From Euphorbia lathyris (Eukaryota; Streptophyta; Magnoliopsida; Malpighiales; Euphorbiaceae): a stretch of DNA of 64,000 bases. Below are positions 45,541-56,888 of this stretch, in pieces. Position 1 is the stretch's first letter, and each line of letters starts with the position of its first letter. The stretch is from contig NC_088919.1 in the NCBI RefSeq assembly GCF_963576675.1, positions 40,632,501-40,696,500 of the forward strand. Direction: 5' to 3'. The notes under the pieces were generated by a model. That model worked only from the letters and a program-made list of their open reading frames with translations. It made no database searches and was not told the origin of the DNA. Made by a program: the position numbers and the translations under genes.

Positions 45541-46114
45541 GAGTTTTTATTTTTATTATGGCAAATGAACTTCAAAGTATGACATTATGCCTCCTAAACT
45601 TTGCACTTTATTAACATAATAGCTTATGAACTTTACACTTTCCTAACATAATATTTTTTTTTTCCATTGATCAAGATGATCACTCTAATAGCAAGGCAAC
45701 TCTTCATATACATAGTTGAAAGAAATTATATTCTAATCAACTTTAGTTATTGAACTTTTTGATTTTAATGTCATTTAGATGTTGTTTTGTTAAGAGAGAA
45801 AGTAGTTGTTTATAGAGAGAAAACACCGAAAATGGCGATTTGAAAAAATAAAAAATAATAACTCCATAGGAAATATGATTTTAGACAACTTTGATTCTTT
45901 TACTTTTCTATTTTGAGATCGTCATCGATCATTTTAACTTAGTCAACAGTAAAAATGGTAAGCGTATTAGTGAAATACAAAATTCAAAGACCATAGTATT
46001 CAATTTTAACATTCAGGGGTCATAATAAAAATAAATGCTAAATTCAGGTGCTATGAGTGTAATTTAACCCATTTAATTCAATGTAACTATCAGTAAATTT
46101 CATTGTAATTGTCT
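45541..46114. other. non-coding; relative of the 41.4-kb MITE interior
   Basis: No gene. The part near 45760-45930 resembles 41565-41770. The AAAGT at 46115-46119 is the left target duplication of the next element. Confidence 0.4.
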
Positions 46115-46119
46115 AAAGT

Positions 46120-46863
46120 TGATAACACGGGGAAAAATCCTTGATCAGAGCACGTCCCTGTGAGGCGCCGTTGGGATCGGTCGGGGACACTCCGATGCCA
46201 AAGTCAGTAAGGAAGATCAAGAGAGCAAACTGAATTGACAAGGAATAAGTGAATGTGTGTACCTTGATAGCCTAGGGATGTAGGCTATATATAGTTGGGG
46301 AATTCGTAACCTCTAGGTAACTAGAAAGTCTCCATTAATGCTCATTTAATGGCGGTTACAAGTTACTCTTAACCTGGTGGTTTAAGACTATTAATGATTC
46401 ATTTAATGATCTTTATGGCCGAGTTGGCGGTTAGCCGTTACTGTGATGAATCAGGTGAAAGAGGAGATTCGCCTCATAGGTTCGCCAGCGGATCTTACTG
46501 AGCTGAACCGTGGAGATCCGCCATCTGGTTCTTCTTGCGGCGTTCTCAAGGTGAATATCCCTTTTTGCTCCTTGGGATAATATTCTTTGATCCGTCAAGG
46601 CATATGTACGCTCTCCTTGAGAGATATGGCGGGTCTCTGCTACTTGCTCTCATTGGGCGTATCTCGCCATGGTCCACGTGGCGTGGCATAGTGCTAGAAA
46701 CTCCTTCTTTTTCCTCATTATTTGCATATTCTCCCCTGCATTAATTATCATTAATGCCACATTAATCATGTATAAATATCTCTTTTAGAAGGAATAATGG
46801 TTTGCCATTATTTCTATTAATTTTCCCTTATTCTTTATTCAAGAATAATTTGGTTTGTTATCA
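46120..46863 (-). repeat. Tat-like 3' LTR, 744 bp
   Basis: It pairs with 50800-51541. The two differ by about five substitutions and 2 bp in length. Confidence 0.88.
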
Positions 46864-47734
46864 GAAGCCCCCCCTAAAGGTATAAAAAGCTCTTTAGGGC
46901 TGTCTAATCGTATTCCATGCTATTGATCTTTTAAGTGTTCAAACTTGTCATGAATTTTCCGAAGGTGTCAATCTTGTTATGAATTTTCCGAAGGTTTCAA
47001 ACTTGTTATGTCTCGAGGTAGGTGGCCAACCATATCCCTAGAAGCTTATGATAAGCTTCATGGATTTCTTTCCCTAGGATCCAATATATGGAGATTTTTA
47101 CGTTGTCTGTGAACTCTGACCGTTTATAAGGAGATTCGCCTTAGAGATCCGCCCGTGGATCTCATATGGCTTAGTCTTGATGATCAACTTGCTACCTATC
47201 TTTGAGTGATCTGTACAAGGCAACTTAGAGTAGGTGGCCAGCCATACCCTTGTATGAAAACCTTTGTGAAGGCTTGAACCTTGGTGAAGGTTTGTGTGCT
47301 TGGTATTCCTTTTGAGGGAATCAAGCTACCGTAAGCGTTTGATCTGCTTCCTCTCTTTGAGGTGGATCAATCTGCCATAGGTGTAGAAAACTCCTCTTTT
47401 TGAGAGGAGTTTTGAAGGATGTAAAGATCTCACGTCTGAGAAATGTTTTAATCCTGGCGGTGATCAGGGCTTGATCCGCCGTGTTTTATTTTTCTATCTT
47501 GGAGGAAAGTGGACCCGCCCTAGATGGGGCCATTTGTTCCTACCGCATAGGATTATGATTCGCCTTAGGGACTTCTTTTCTTCAGTTCTGCCATATTGAG
47601 GAGAATGACCCGCCCTTAGGGATCAGTAAGAATGATCAGCCATTTAGGGACCTTTGTGCATTTTGTGAAGGCGAGACTTTGTTATTTCTATGATGAAGAT
47701 GCGGATTCATTAATTTGATGAAAACGAGACTTCA

Positions 47735-47880
47735 TTAATTGGATAAAGACGAGGCTTTATGAATTGGATGAAGACGAGGCTTCATTACTTGGAGATGAAG
47801 ACGAGGCTTCATTACTTGGAGATGAAGACGAGGCTTCATTACTTGGAGATGAAGACGAGGCTTCATTATTTGGAGATGAA
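47735..47880. repeat. 27-bp tandem repeat, four to five units
   Basis: Units of GATGAAGACGAGGCTTCATT plus TACTTGGA are nearly identical. The 27-bp length keeps a reading frame on the minus strand (repeats of LQVMKPRLH), but this is likely incidental. It lies in the 3' region of the Tat-like element. Confidence 0.8.
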
Positions 47881-48186
47881 TCCCTTTGCTTTCCAGAACT
47901 ATTTTTACTAATGCATTATATCTTTTAGCAAGTAATTTTCTAGAATCTGGTTTACGATTTCTCCGATTGTTTAGGGTAGGTGGCCAGCCGTACCCCAATG
48001 TGTGAACCTTTGTGAAGGTTTAGAAGCTGTTCTATTCCTTCTAGAGGAAGTAAAGCTGCCCAGGGGATTAACTTGCTACCTATCTTTGAGGTGAAGCGAT
48101 CCGCCCGTAGGACTTGTGAACCCTTCTTTGGGAAGGGAGTGAAAGAGTGTAAAGTCCTTGCGTCCAAGGAATGTTTTAACTCGTTT

Positions 48187-48235
48187 ATGGTGTCCGACCG
48201 AATGGTGTCCGACCGAATGGTGTCCGACCGAATGG
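48187..48235. repeat. 15-bp tandem repeat, three units
   Basis: Three copies of GTGTCCGACCGAATG in the same 3' region. Confidence 0.85.
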
Positions 48236-48644
48236 TGATCATCTAAAGATGGATCCGCCCATGAGAGTGTTCTCCTATCTTTGAGGAGAAAGTTGAGGGT
48301 GTAATGATCTCATGTTTGAGACGATTTTAACCCGCTTTTGATGGTGGTCAATCCTTTTCCTGTCTTTGAGGAGAGAGTTGAGCTTATTTGAAAGCTCCTG
48401 AGGGTCTGTGCTTCTTACCTTTATGGAAAGGGGATCCGCCCGTGATGGGATCAATTGTCCTATCTTTGAGGTAATTGATCCACCTGTGGAACTTATGATT
48501 CGCCAGCCACCGGACGTATATCAGCACTAAAAGCTAGGCAAGTGAATATAAGAAGTATGGCGAGAAAGAATAAATTATAAAATATAGGATACTATAACAG
48601 TTTAATGCACATATAAGAATATGTAAAAATACTGATTTTAGGCC

Positions 48645-48999
48645 CATGGTTCCGTCTTTTCTGAGCAACTAGAACCACATCCTTAATGATGTTTAACTTA
48701 TGAGTGATCATATCTGGGCTTATTCCTGTACGGATCTCATTCTCCTATGCAAATAGGCTTTCAGACTCAATGATGTTTAATCCTTTGGCGATTCGTACCC
48801 GCTTTCCACCAGCAATAAGGAGCGTTTCTGTGTCGCCCAAAGCTGTAGTGACAAGTTTATATTTCTCACATTCGTCCTCTTTAGATTGTGGGCGAATTGA
48901 TAGTGACGCTGAGTAGGTCTCTTGAACCGTCTTTTGGTTCCCGCTAATCATTACTCCTCCTTTGTTGGTGAGAATGTACCTATGGTGATGATATTGCAA
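48645..48999 (-). pseudogene. Tat-like pol remnant (protease-RT linker)
   Basis: The minus-strand frame contains NQKTVQETYSASLS and, after a stop, GISPDMITHKLNI and QKRRNHGP. These are the conserved lead-in to the RT domain in Tat/Athila-type elements. The RT itself is deleted to the left. Confidence 0.55.
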
Positions 49000-49364
49000 G
49001 AACTGCCCGTGTCTACCATTACCCGCCTCATTTCATCTTCCATCCTTCAATTGTCAACGCATCTGTATGTGGAGAGATTACTGGACCTGTTTCTGCAAAA
49101 GGAGCAATGGAGGGATGCTTTATCTAGAGCGGATATTTTTTGCTTTTTCCACGGGTGGCTGATACCCTGGTCCATCCGCCATGACATTAATGACACTTTT
49201 GAATTTATTTTTGGGATCTGTCTTCTGCTTGTCATCTTGTTATTTGTTATTCTGGACAAAGCTATCTAGTTTGCCAGCTCCCAGCAAGCTTCAGTGTGGT
49301 GGCCAACCAAAGGGTGGTAATAATCTTAGATTGGGTACCCCCTCAAATTTGACCACTGGAATAT

Positions 49365-49850
49365 TTATATTACTTGTACTAAAGTCCTGTTTATGGAGGA
49401 AGAACCCCGATTTTTGTCTTTCTCACGATCTCGATTGTTAGATTCGCCTTTGGTTTTATGTGATGGAGATAACGATTCGCGGCGTATGTCATCTACCTCC
49501 CTGAATGCTTTGCATCGTTCAATTAGATTCGCCATATTGCGGGGTTTTCTCCGGATCAGATCCTCCTGTAAGCTTTTACATGTTGTATTTTTGGCCAATG
49601 CTTCTGCAGCTGATCCACCGCCGCCTGAACCGCCTATATGTAATCGGTCATGACCTCCTTGGTTTCCTACGGGGACATGACCAATGTCTCCTGGTCGGGA
49701 GGATGATGGTGGTGGGCCGGTACTCCGGGGTGTATCAATAGGCCTCTTACTACGTCAGCGTATTGGAGAGGGAGGTGACCTACCTCTGCGAGAAGAGCCC
49801 TGTCTTCGTGGCGAAGATGTTTTACGATGCTTCTCATTCGAAACTGACAT
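49365..49850 (-). pseudogene. Tat-like gag remnant
   Basis: The frame starts at ATG 49850 (MSVSNEKHRK). It is Arg/Ser/Pro/Gly-rich and has one in-frame TGA after PPSPIR. It then jumps to a gag C-terminal region (KSLQEDLIRRKPRNMANLIE, a pattern seen after the gag core) ending at 49365. The gag core domain is absent, and the deletion seems to join N- and C-terminal parts in frame. Confidence 0.6.
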
Positions 49851-50799
49851 TTGCACAGTTTTGTAGTTAGCTCAAGACATGAAAGTTTTGTTTATCCAAT
49901 TTGGCAATTCATCAACTCATAATGGCCTTAATAGTTAGGGACAGTTACATGATGATCACAAATTGATTTAATATGTTCAATTCTCTTACGTCGGTAAAAG
50001 AAATTCTAATAATGTCAGATAAACAGTTTTTATATGAATAAACATCCTTGTAAAAAAGGGAATGAAATAACCGTTTGACAAAACAATATTCAAAAATATG
50101 AATTTTTGACATTAAAAGTACTAAATAGGAGAAAAGCCATATATAGATGGTGAATTGTACAAGGAAAACCAAATATGATTTTTTGCAATTTCTTCTAATA
50201 GTTATATGCATGTTCACCCAAAAGACCGACTAGATCTAAATCCTTTGCAATTACATGAGCAATTTTATGATATTTTAATATCAAATGACAAAATCACATT
50301 GAATGGATGATTTTTCCTTTTGTAAATCCCAAGATCACGGGTCTTATACATGCGTTTGTACTGGTTCAATGATAATATCATATTACACTTGTCATGCATA
50401 AGAATATGAGGGCATAGTAAGCATGCAAGGTTTAATGAAAGATTTGCGTCTATGACTTCACCTTTTACAATTTATTAGATTTATCATAATAACATGTAAC
50501 TATATTCATAGCACTTTATAAGAGTGAGGGATCTCAATTTTCATTAATAAAAAATGGAATAAGAAATGGGAGGAAACTTATCTTTTTCATCATAAAATTC
50601 CAGATTTAATGTAGAAAACTCTTTCCCACCAATATATGGAGAACCGTATCTTTGGATAGATTTGTTGTACTGATTGAGCCAAAGTTGGAGATTGTGATTT
50701 CTATTCTGTTGACTCCATTGTTTTGTTCTTTGTGAAACTCTATACAATCAAGATTTTGTGATCTTCTGTTTGTTAGAGATCCACGATCACCGCACCAAT

Positions 50800-51541
50800 T
50801 GATAACACGGGGAAAAATCCTTGATCAGAGCACGTCCCTGTGAGGCGCCGTTGGGATCGGCCGGGGACACTCCGATGCCAAAGTCAGTAAGGAAGATCAA
50901 GAGAGCAAACTGAATTGACAAGGAATAAGTGAATGTGTGTACCTTGATAGCCTAGGGATGTAGGCTATATATAGTTGGGGAATTCGTAACCTCTAGGTAA
51001 CTAGAAAGTCTCCATTAATGCTCATTTAATGGCGGTTACAAGTTACTCTTAACCTGGTGGTTTAAAACTATTAATGATTCATTTAATGATCTTTATAGCC
51101 GAGTTGGCGGTTAGCCGTTACTGTGATGAATCAGGTGAAAGAGGAGATTCGCCTCATAGGTTCGCCAGCGGATCTCACTGAGCTGAACCGTGGAGATCCG
51201 CCATCTGGTTCTTCTTGCGGCGTTCTCAAGGTGAATATCCTTTTGGTCCTTGGGATAATATTCTTTGATCCGTCAAGGCATATGTACGCTCTCCTTGAGA
51301 GATATGGCGGGTCTCTGCTACTTGCTCTCATTGGGCGTATCTCGCCATGGTCCACGTGGCGTGGCATAGTGCTAGAAACTCCTTCTTTTTCCTCATTATT
51401 TGCATATTCTCCCCTGCATTAATTATCATTAATGCCACATTAATCATGTATAAATATCTCTTTTAGAAGGAATAATGGTTTGCCATTATTTCTATTAATT
51501 TTCCCTTATTCTTTATTCAAGAATAATTTGGTTTGTTATCA
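50800..51541 (-). repeat. Tat-like 5' LTR, 742 bp
   Basis: It pairs with 46120-46863. Just inside its left edge the minus strand reads TTGGTGCGGTGATCGTGG, a candidate primer-binding site that does not fit initiator Met tRNA; I cannot assign the tRNA. Confidence 0.88.
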
Positions 51542-51546
51542 AAAGT

Positions 51547-52750
51547 AAAGAATGAAAACCCCTTCAGGTTTTACTAAATGTACCATGTGTAAATCCTTAT
51601 TATATGCATCTCATCTGGATTTTACTGTAAAATCATTTCATCAGCAATATATACACTTAAAAGGGTAAAGTAAGAAGTAAAAAATAAGAAAATGTTGGCG
51701 GTTTTATCGATTTGTGAACATAGTTTAAAATCTTTTGGGCTTGGTCTCTTTTTTATTCTAACATAACCCCGTTCAATAAAAAGCAAAGAAAAGTACATCG
51801 TTAATCGTTAATGAAAGGATGGGAGTGACCACCCACACAAAATGATGGTCAGAATGAGAGTCGAACACGAACAATAAAAATAGCTATACAGTTCGCTGAC
51901 CGTCTATAAAAAAAAACACTTAATAGTATCGAAAATAAACTAACAAAGATCTATATCAGATCTTTGAATCGATAAAGAGCCTCTTGATCCTGACCTTTGA
52001 AAATAAACCACTGCACGCTCAAAACTAGCCAAGGTCATTCCTAGATTGAAATGTTAGACAAAACATTTAATATTAAAATTACATTTTAACGAAAGATTGG
52101 ATGGAAACGGCCAAAAGCGGAGCGGTGGTAATAAAGAAGCTGGAAAAATGAAAACATGATTATTGTTGTTGATGAGGTTAGGGTCTGTATTTTCCTCTTT
52201 CCCTTTCAATTTCCTCCAATCTACTACATTCCAGACTTCGACATACCTAGTCATGCCCGGAGTTGTTCTTCAAGTCTTTAAAATCCTTAGACCTTCCCCC
52301 GTATTAAGGTTGTTAGATCTGCCCGCACCATGAAAATCGACATCCAAATTATAAAATTCTAAATCTGAAAAGACGAAAATGAAAAAAAGAGAGATCGGAA
52401 AAAACTGACGGAGTACACCTGAACCGTAAGAAACCCACCTTGAAGGACACTAATGGAGAGAAAATAGAGCCTCTCTCACTAAAAGACTTTTCTTACAACC
52501 ATCCGTACACACACAAACTTAGGTGTATGGTTTGTATAGTTACAAATTAACTAAATCACAAGTATTTATTTGTATTTTTTAAACCAATAGATTAAAAAAT
52601 CACAAATCACAAATCCACAAACCCGAGTTTGCAAACTTCTAAACCACAGATTTGCGTTGTGGATGAAGGTTGATGGGTGATTAATTTCATCTGTCCTTAT
52701 TCCCAAAAATTATAATGGAAATTCTATTGAAGATTACTATAGAGCAAATT
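51547..52750. other. intergenic; 3' flank of CNX6
   Basis: No gene or clear transposon. The right end (about 52600-52760) should hold the 3'UTR of CNX6 on the minus strand. AT-rich sequence is present but no single polyadenylation signal stands out. Confidence 0.4.
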
Positions 52751-52760
52751 CTGCATTCAT

Positions 52761-53339
52761 TCAATTCTCTTGCTCAGTTTCTTTGGTAATTGCAGCTACT
52801 TCACTCACTTTGACCTTAGCTCCACAGCAGCCCTTTTTACCATGTCTCTCAACTTCAACTGTTCTTGATGATGTCTTCCCTATCTCTTCCCTCCTCTCCA
52901 GAAATTCTGTATTCTCCTTCCAAACTTCTCCATTAGAATAAACCTCTTTTTTCCATATTGGTACAGATGCCTTCAGCTCATCAATAAGAAATTTACAAGC
53001 ATCAAGAGCATCTCCCCGGTGAACAGCTGAAACTGCCACGAATACGCTAGTTTCTCCAACTGGTACGCAGCCTAGGCGGTGTGCAACAGCAATTGAGTGA
53101 ATGTTCCAAGATAATCTAGCAGAAGAGCATATGGATTTGAGCTCACGTATTGCCATTGGTATATATGCTTCGTATCTTAGCTCTATCACTGTCTTACCCT
53201 CAAACGTGTCTCTCGTAGTGCCTGAAAATGTTGCTACTGCACCTGCCTGTGGAGCACTAACATAGTTTATGAATCGAGCAAGATCAATAGGGTTATTTTC
53301 CTCTAAGATTTCAACCAGAGATTTTTCTTCATCCGCCAT
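52761..53339 (-). CDS. CNX6: molybdopterin synthase catalytic (large) subunit, CNX6/MoaE
   Basis: This is an intact single-exon gene of 192 codons from ATG 53339. It is the MoaE-family subunit that, with the small CNX7/MoaD subunit carrying a C-terminal thiocarboxylate, puts two sulfurs on precursor Z to make molybdopterin in the cytosol. Nitrate reductase, xanthine dehydrogenase and aldehyde oxidase depend on it. Conserved segments in order are YVSAPQAGAVATFSGTTRD (residues ~26-44), ELRYEAYIPMA, VAHRLGCVPVGE (~85-96), and AVHRGDALDACKFLIDELK then PIWKKE (~105-130), which holds the catalytic lysines. The length is close to Arabidopsis CNX6 (198). A plant-type Cys-containing tail (GCCGAKVKV) follows. 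It is the only clearly functional host gene in the window. Confidence 0.96.
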   Translation of the reverse strand: MADEEKSLVEILEENNPIDLARFINYVSAPQAGAVATFSGTTRDTFEGKTVIELRYEAYIPMAIRELKSICSSARLSWNIHSIAVAHRLGCVPVGETSVFVAVSAVHRGDALDACKFLIDELKASVPIWKKEVYSNGEVWKENTEFLERREEIGKTSSRTVEVERHGKKGCCGAKVKVSEVAAITKETEQEN

Positions 53340-53735
53340 CTTTGTTCAGATACCTTCCTCACAAACTTGAGTTATGTTTAAATAGTCCTCTGTGACTGCC
53401 TTTACTTAGGGCAGATACTATGCTATACACCACAATTTTGTATATTTGCGATTGTTAATCTGTCCAAAAAACATACCTATATCATGATATGTTTCAAAAA
53501 GAAAAAAACATTCATATAAATGTTTCCACGGATCTAATTGGATACTTGATTCTTATGGAATAAAAGGGGGATCCTTTTTTACCTACAAATGCCTAATGTG
53601 AATAATATCAATGGCATAGTTCATCCAATAGAAAGAAATTAGAAAAATTGAAGACAGATAGCAAACCAATCAATAGCTATGAAACAAAACAGATAGCAAA
53701 AACAATCAATAGAGAATAGAAGATAAAACCAACAT
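53340..53735. other. CNX6 upstream region
   Basis: No gene. It is either the CNX6 promoter or the 3' part of a 5'UTR intron. It ends at the TATTC target duplication of the LTR element, 397 bp from the CNX6 start codon. Confidence 0.45.
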
Positions 53736-53740
53736 TATTC

Positions 53741-54107
53741 TGTCACGATTATTAGAGTAATTAAGGGGAGTACTTTAGGTATTATTTAGGTTGTTAATTA
53801 TCTTGTTAATTAGTGTTTGATTGCTCAAATAGTTGTTATTTTAGAATGGTTTTACAGCTGTAAAAGCTGTACTATTCCAGCTGTAGGGATTTGTAACTGC
53901 TGCCACATCAGCAGTGGTTATTCCTATATAGGGTCATCCTTTTGTTATGTACGGCATTATCAGAAAATTATCAATGAAGTTTATCTTCCTTCCTTCTTTC
54001 TCTCTTCTTCTTCCCTAATTCTCTGTTCTACCTTATTTTCTATTCTTCTGCTTCCTTAAACCCTATTTCTTCTCTAATCTCTACAGTCAGAAATTCTAAT
54101 CCTGACA
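53741..54107 (+). repeat. 5' LTR, 367 bp
   Basis: TGTCA and TGACA at the ends form a perfect terminal inverted repeat. A TATATA lies at 53935-53940. It looks identical to 57951-58317, including the incidental 80-codon frame in each. Confidence 0.93.
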
Positions 54108-54108
54108 T

Positions 54109-54120
54109 TGGTATCAGAGA
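54109..54120 (+). other. primer-binding site (tRNA-iMet type)
   Basis: TGGTATCAGAGA starts one base after the 5' LTR. It matches initiator Met tRNA except for the last base. Confidence 0.85.
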
Positions 54121-54136
54121 AAGCTTTCCTCCGCCC

Positions 54137-54416
54137 ATGGAAGACTTTGAACATCAAATAGAACGTTACCGCTTGGAGTTTCACGAGCGGCAACAACGGT
54201 TTGATGAACAATGGGAACTGCTTCGCAAGAAGCAACAAGAGAAAGATGAACAAGTCTGCAAATCATTATCAAACTTGGTTCAATCGATTCGAGAATTTCG
54301 AAGAGTTACAGATCCTTCTTCAGTTGCCCCCCAACTGTTTGATGAAATTCCTGAGAGGAAATTGGAGCTGGCAGATTCCTATTTGCAAGATAAAACAGAT
54401 GCACCCCAACTGTTTG
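54137..54416 (+). CDS. gag-like leader ORF of the Pack element, cut by RTE fragment
   Basis: The frame starts at ATG 54137, 16 nt after the primer-binding site. It encodes a Gln/Glu/Arg-rich coiled-coil-like segment ([20 protein letters not shown]) followed by two APQLFD motifs. It is in the position of gag but I do not recognise a gag domain. At ~54414 it runs into antisense RTE sequence. The frame is probably continued in concept after 55553, where a [11 protein letters not shown] motif echoes the earlier APQLFD/ADSY pattern. Confidence 0.5.
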
Positions 54417-55553
54417 ATTCTCTCATTTTATTCTCAATAGATGTGACCCCTACTTTTGTCCTAATTATTTCATTACGCACCCGGTCCTTTCTCGTGTGAC
54501 CACACATCCATCTCAACATACGCATCTCCGCCACCGACATCTTATGGATGTGGCAGTGTTTCACTGCCCAACACTCCGTACCATATAACAATGCTGGTCT
54601 AATTGCCGTCCGGTAGAATTTTCCCTTCAATCTATTAGGCATGCCGGGATCACAAAGGAAACCCGTAGCACTCTTCCACTTCGACCAACCAGCTTTAATC
54701 CTATGAGCAACATCTCCATCTACTTCTCCATCCGTTTGGATAATAGATCCTAAATACCGGAAGCAATCCGAGGCCTGAACAACTCTCCCATCTAGGATGA
54801 TTGTCCCTGCCTCCCTACTCCTACGGCCGCTAAACTTACACTCCAAATATTCTGTCTTACTTCGACTCAACTTAAAGCCTCTAGATTCTAGAGTTTGCCT
54901 CCATAGTTCCAACTTCATCTCCACTCCTTCTTTCGTCTCCTCAACCAACACAATATCATCTGCAAACAGCATGCACCATGGTATACCATCTTGAAGTGAA
55001 CTTGTTAGTTCATCCATAACGATGGCAAAAAGAAATGGGCTTAGTGCGGAACCTTGATGCACTCCAATCGTAATAGGAAACTCTTCAATCTTCCCAACAC
55101 TAGTACGTACACTCGTGCATACTCCCTCATACATGTCCTTTATGATGTCAATATATTTCCGCGAAATGCCTTTCCTTATCAAGGCCCACCAAAGTACTTC
55201 CCTTGGTACCTTATCATATGCTTTCTCCAAGTCAATGAAAACCATATGCAAGTCTTTCTTCTTATTTCGATAGTGCTCCATTAATTGTCTCATTAGATGG
55301 ATGGCTTCCATAGTTGATCTTCCCGGCATAAAGCCAAACTGGTTTTCCGAGATCTTCACCGTCCTCCTTAGCCTTTGTTCAATCACTCGCTCCCAAAGTT
55401 TCATAGTGTGACTCATTAATTTGATTCCCCGATAGTTGGCACAATCTTGGACATCGCCTTTGTTCTTATACAAAGGGATTAAGGTACTTTTCCTCCATTG
55501 TGATGGCATCTTATTGTTTCTCCAAATTTTGTTGAAGAACGTCGTCAACCATT
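54414..55553 (-). pseudogene. RTE-clade LINE reverse transcriptase fragment, antisense
   Basis: About 380 codons on the minus strand form an open RTE-type [68 protein letters not shown] and [10 protein letters not shown], then the thumb region to [15 protein letters not shown]. The fragment begins inside the RT domain (LTTFFNKIW) and stops before the usual C-terminus and 3' tail. Thus neither a LINE 5' nor 3' end is present, which does not fit ordinary LINE insertion. There is no internal stop. It lies opposite to the carrier element. Confidence 0.88.
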
Positions 55554-56330
55554 AACCAGTGGAAATAGTGGAGCACACTACTATAGGTCAGTTTGACAAT
55601 CTTACTGACTCTTATTTCATTAACCAGTGGAAACCTAAAAACCGATATGAATCAAGATTATATCAAACCATAGATTTCTATAAGCCTGCTACGTTTCAGA
55701 ACATTCATCTCAAGGATGTGAGTGAGGCTCCTAAGCCCAATCCTACATTCATATCTCCCCTGGTTCCAAAGCAATGGCCCCAAACTAACCATTCCTACCA
55801 CAAAACCTCAACCCAAAAGACCCCAAACAACCTAGAACCTCACCCCAGTTTCATATCACCAATCATCACTTCACCTTGGTCCCAAAACACCCCAAACAAT
55901 CTGAAACCTAACCAAATCCTTAGAAATCCAATGACTACATATTCCTCAACTGTTTCTGGCATGAATTCAGCAATAAATGGTGTTATTCATGAAAAAAATC
56001 GACGTCTGCCAACAGAGAAGTATCGCAAAAGAAATCAAGCTATTCCATCCCGTGTAAAGGGTGCTATTGTGATTGGGAGGTATGAGTTTCAGCCCCAACA
56101 AATTAAGACAAGAGAGCCGCAACAACAGCTACAAATGCAGCAGTTGCAACGAAGGGACCCTAACCATCCACCTCTTACCGGGTCTATCAATACAAGAGAT
56201 CCTAAGGACATCAAAAGGAAGACCAACTTGGACCCATCTCAGAAGAGTTCACATATGGATTCTTCATGCATCTATGCACAATCAATTTTACATTCCAAGT
56301 CTGGATTATGTGACATCCCAGTTAATTGTT

Positions 56331-56366
56331 ACATTCTTGGGGACAAGAATGGCTTAAAGGGGGGAG
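56331..56366 (+). repeat. internal copy of the PPT-adjacent sequence
   Basis: ACATTCTTGGGGACAAGAAT followed by GGCTTAAAGGGGGGAG repeats, with few changes, the sequence at 57912-57947 that leads into the 3' LTR. The UFSP2/PCS cargo lies between the two copies. Confidence 0.85.
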
Positions 56367-56428
56367 CAATTCCATTGGTGAAGCTAATGGATGAGGTCTC
56401 AGGAGCCGTTAGCATCTTAGTGATTCCA

Positions 56429-56692
56429 TGGTTCATACTTCAACACTATATCTTTATTGAAGTTTCTTTTCACAGGGAAATACATCAAGCACTAATGGAG
56501 TTAGGGGATAAAGACCCTTATTTTGTTGGTTTGACTTCCAAGATCATAAATGCAAGATTAGGAGCTGAGCTTTCTAAAAAATGTAGAGAGCTGGCCATGC
56601 ACTTTGAGAATCAAGTGATTAGTGGTGGTGTGCTTGCATATACCCTTTTGGGCGTTGATTATGGTGAAGGTAGTGGAGGTTGTGCACTCCTA
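56429..56692 (+). pseudogene. UFM1-specific protease (UFSP2-like) exon fragment
   Basis: The translation contains [36 protein letters not shown] and [15 protein letters not shown]. These are hallmark stretches of plant UFSP2, which matures UFM1 and removes it from targets. The usual segment after FVG (an exon including GAIELSFVLDKLLGVSC) is missing, as is the GTP triplet before the Gly-Gly motif. The catalytic Cys region and the DPHYTG motif are absent, so it has no protease activity. No introns interrupt it. Family assignment is from memory of the conserved motifs. Confidence 0.7.
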
Positions 56693-56888
56693 AAAGTTGA
56701 GCTGCGTCGACGATGGAATGGTGCAATGCTTCCTTATTGGGTTTTTGACATGACAATGAGGAGTGTTGGAAATGCTCTTCGGGAACCTTTTGCTGATCCG
56801 TTGTATCTCCAATACATATGGAGTCTTGATTATATCGTTGCCTTGCTCGTTGCACTTAATGGCTCTTCAATGGATAGGACTTACTTAG

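Larger units (their letters stand above)
46120..51541 (-). mobile_element. Tat-like Ty3/gypsy deletion derivative
   Basis: The LTRs (46120-46863 and 50800-51541) start TGATAACACGG and end TTGTTATCA. The AAAGT duplication lies at 46115-46119 and 51542-51546. The polypurine tract (complement of the C-run just inside 46863) places the 3' LTR on the left, so the element reads leftward. Inside are a gag remnant, a short protease-to-RT linker remnant, and a ~1.7-kb non-coding 3' region with tandem repeats. RT, RNase H and integrase are missing. I noticed about five substitutions between the LTRs, so it moved fairly recently. Confidence 0.85.

Noticed and set aside
47735..48235. Regular short repeats that might suggest a CRISPR array
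   Set aside because: The units are directly abutting without unique spacers, there are no cas genes, and the context is a plant LTR element.
53817..54059. 80-codon ORF (and its twin at 58027-58269)
   Set aside because: Both lie wholly within the LTRs and repeat each other; hydrophobic chance frames of a T-rich leader.
54379..55548. RTE fragment as an autonomous LINE
   Set aside because: It lacks the endonuclease, the C-terminus and the 3' tail.
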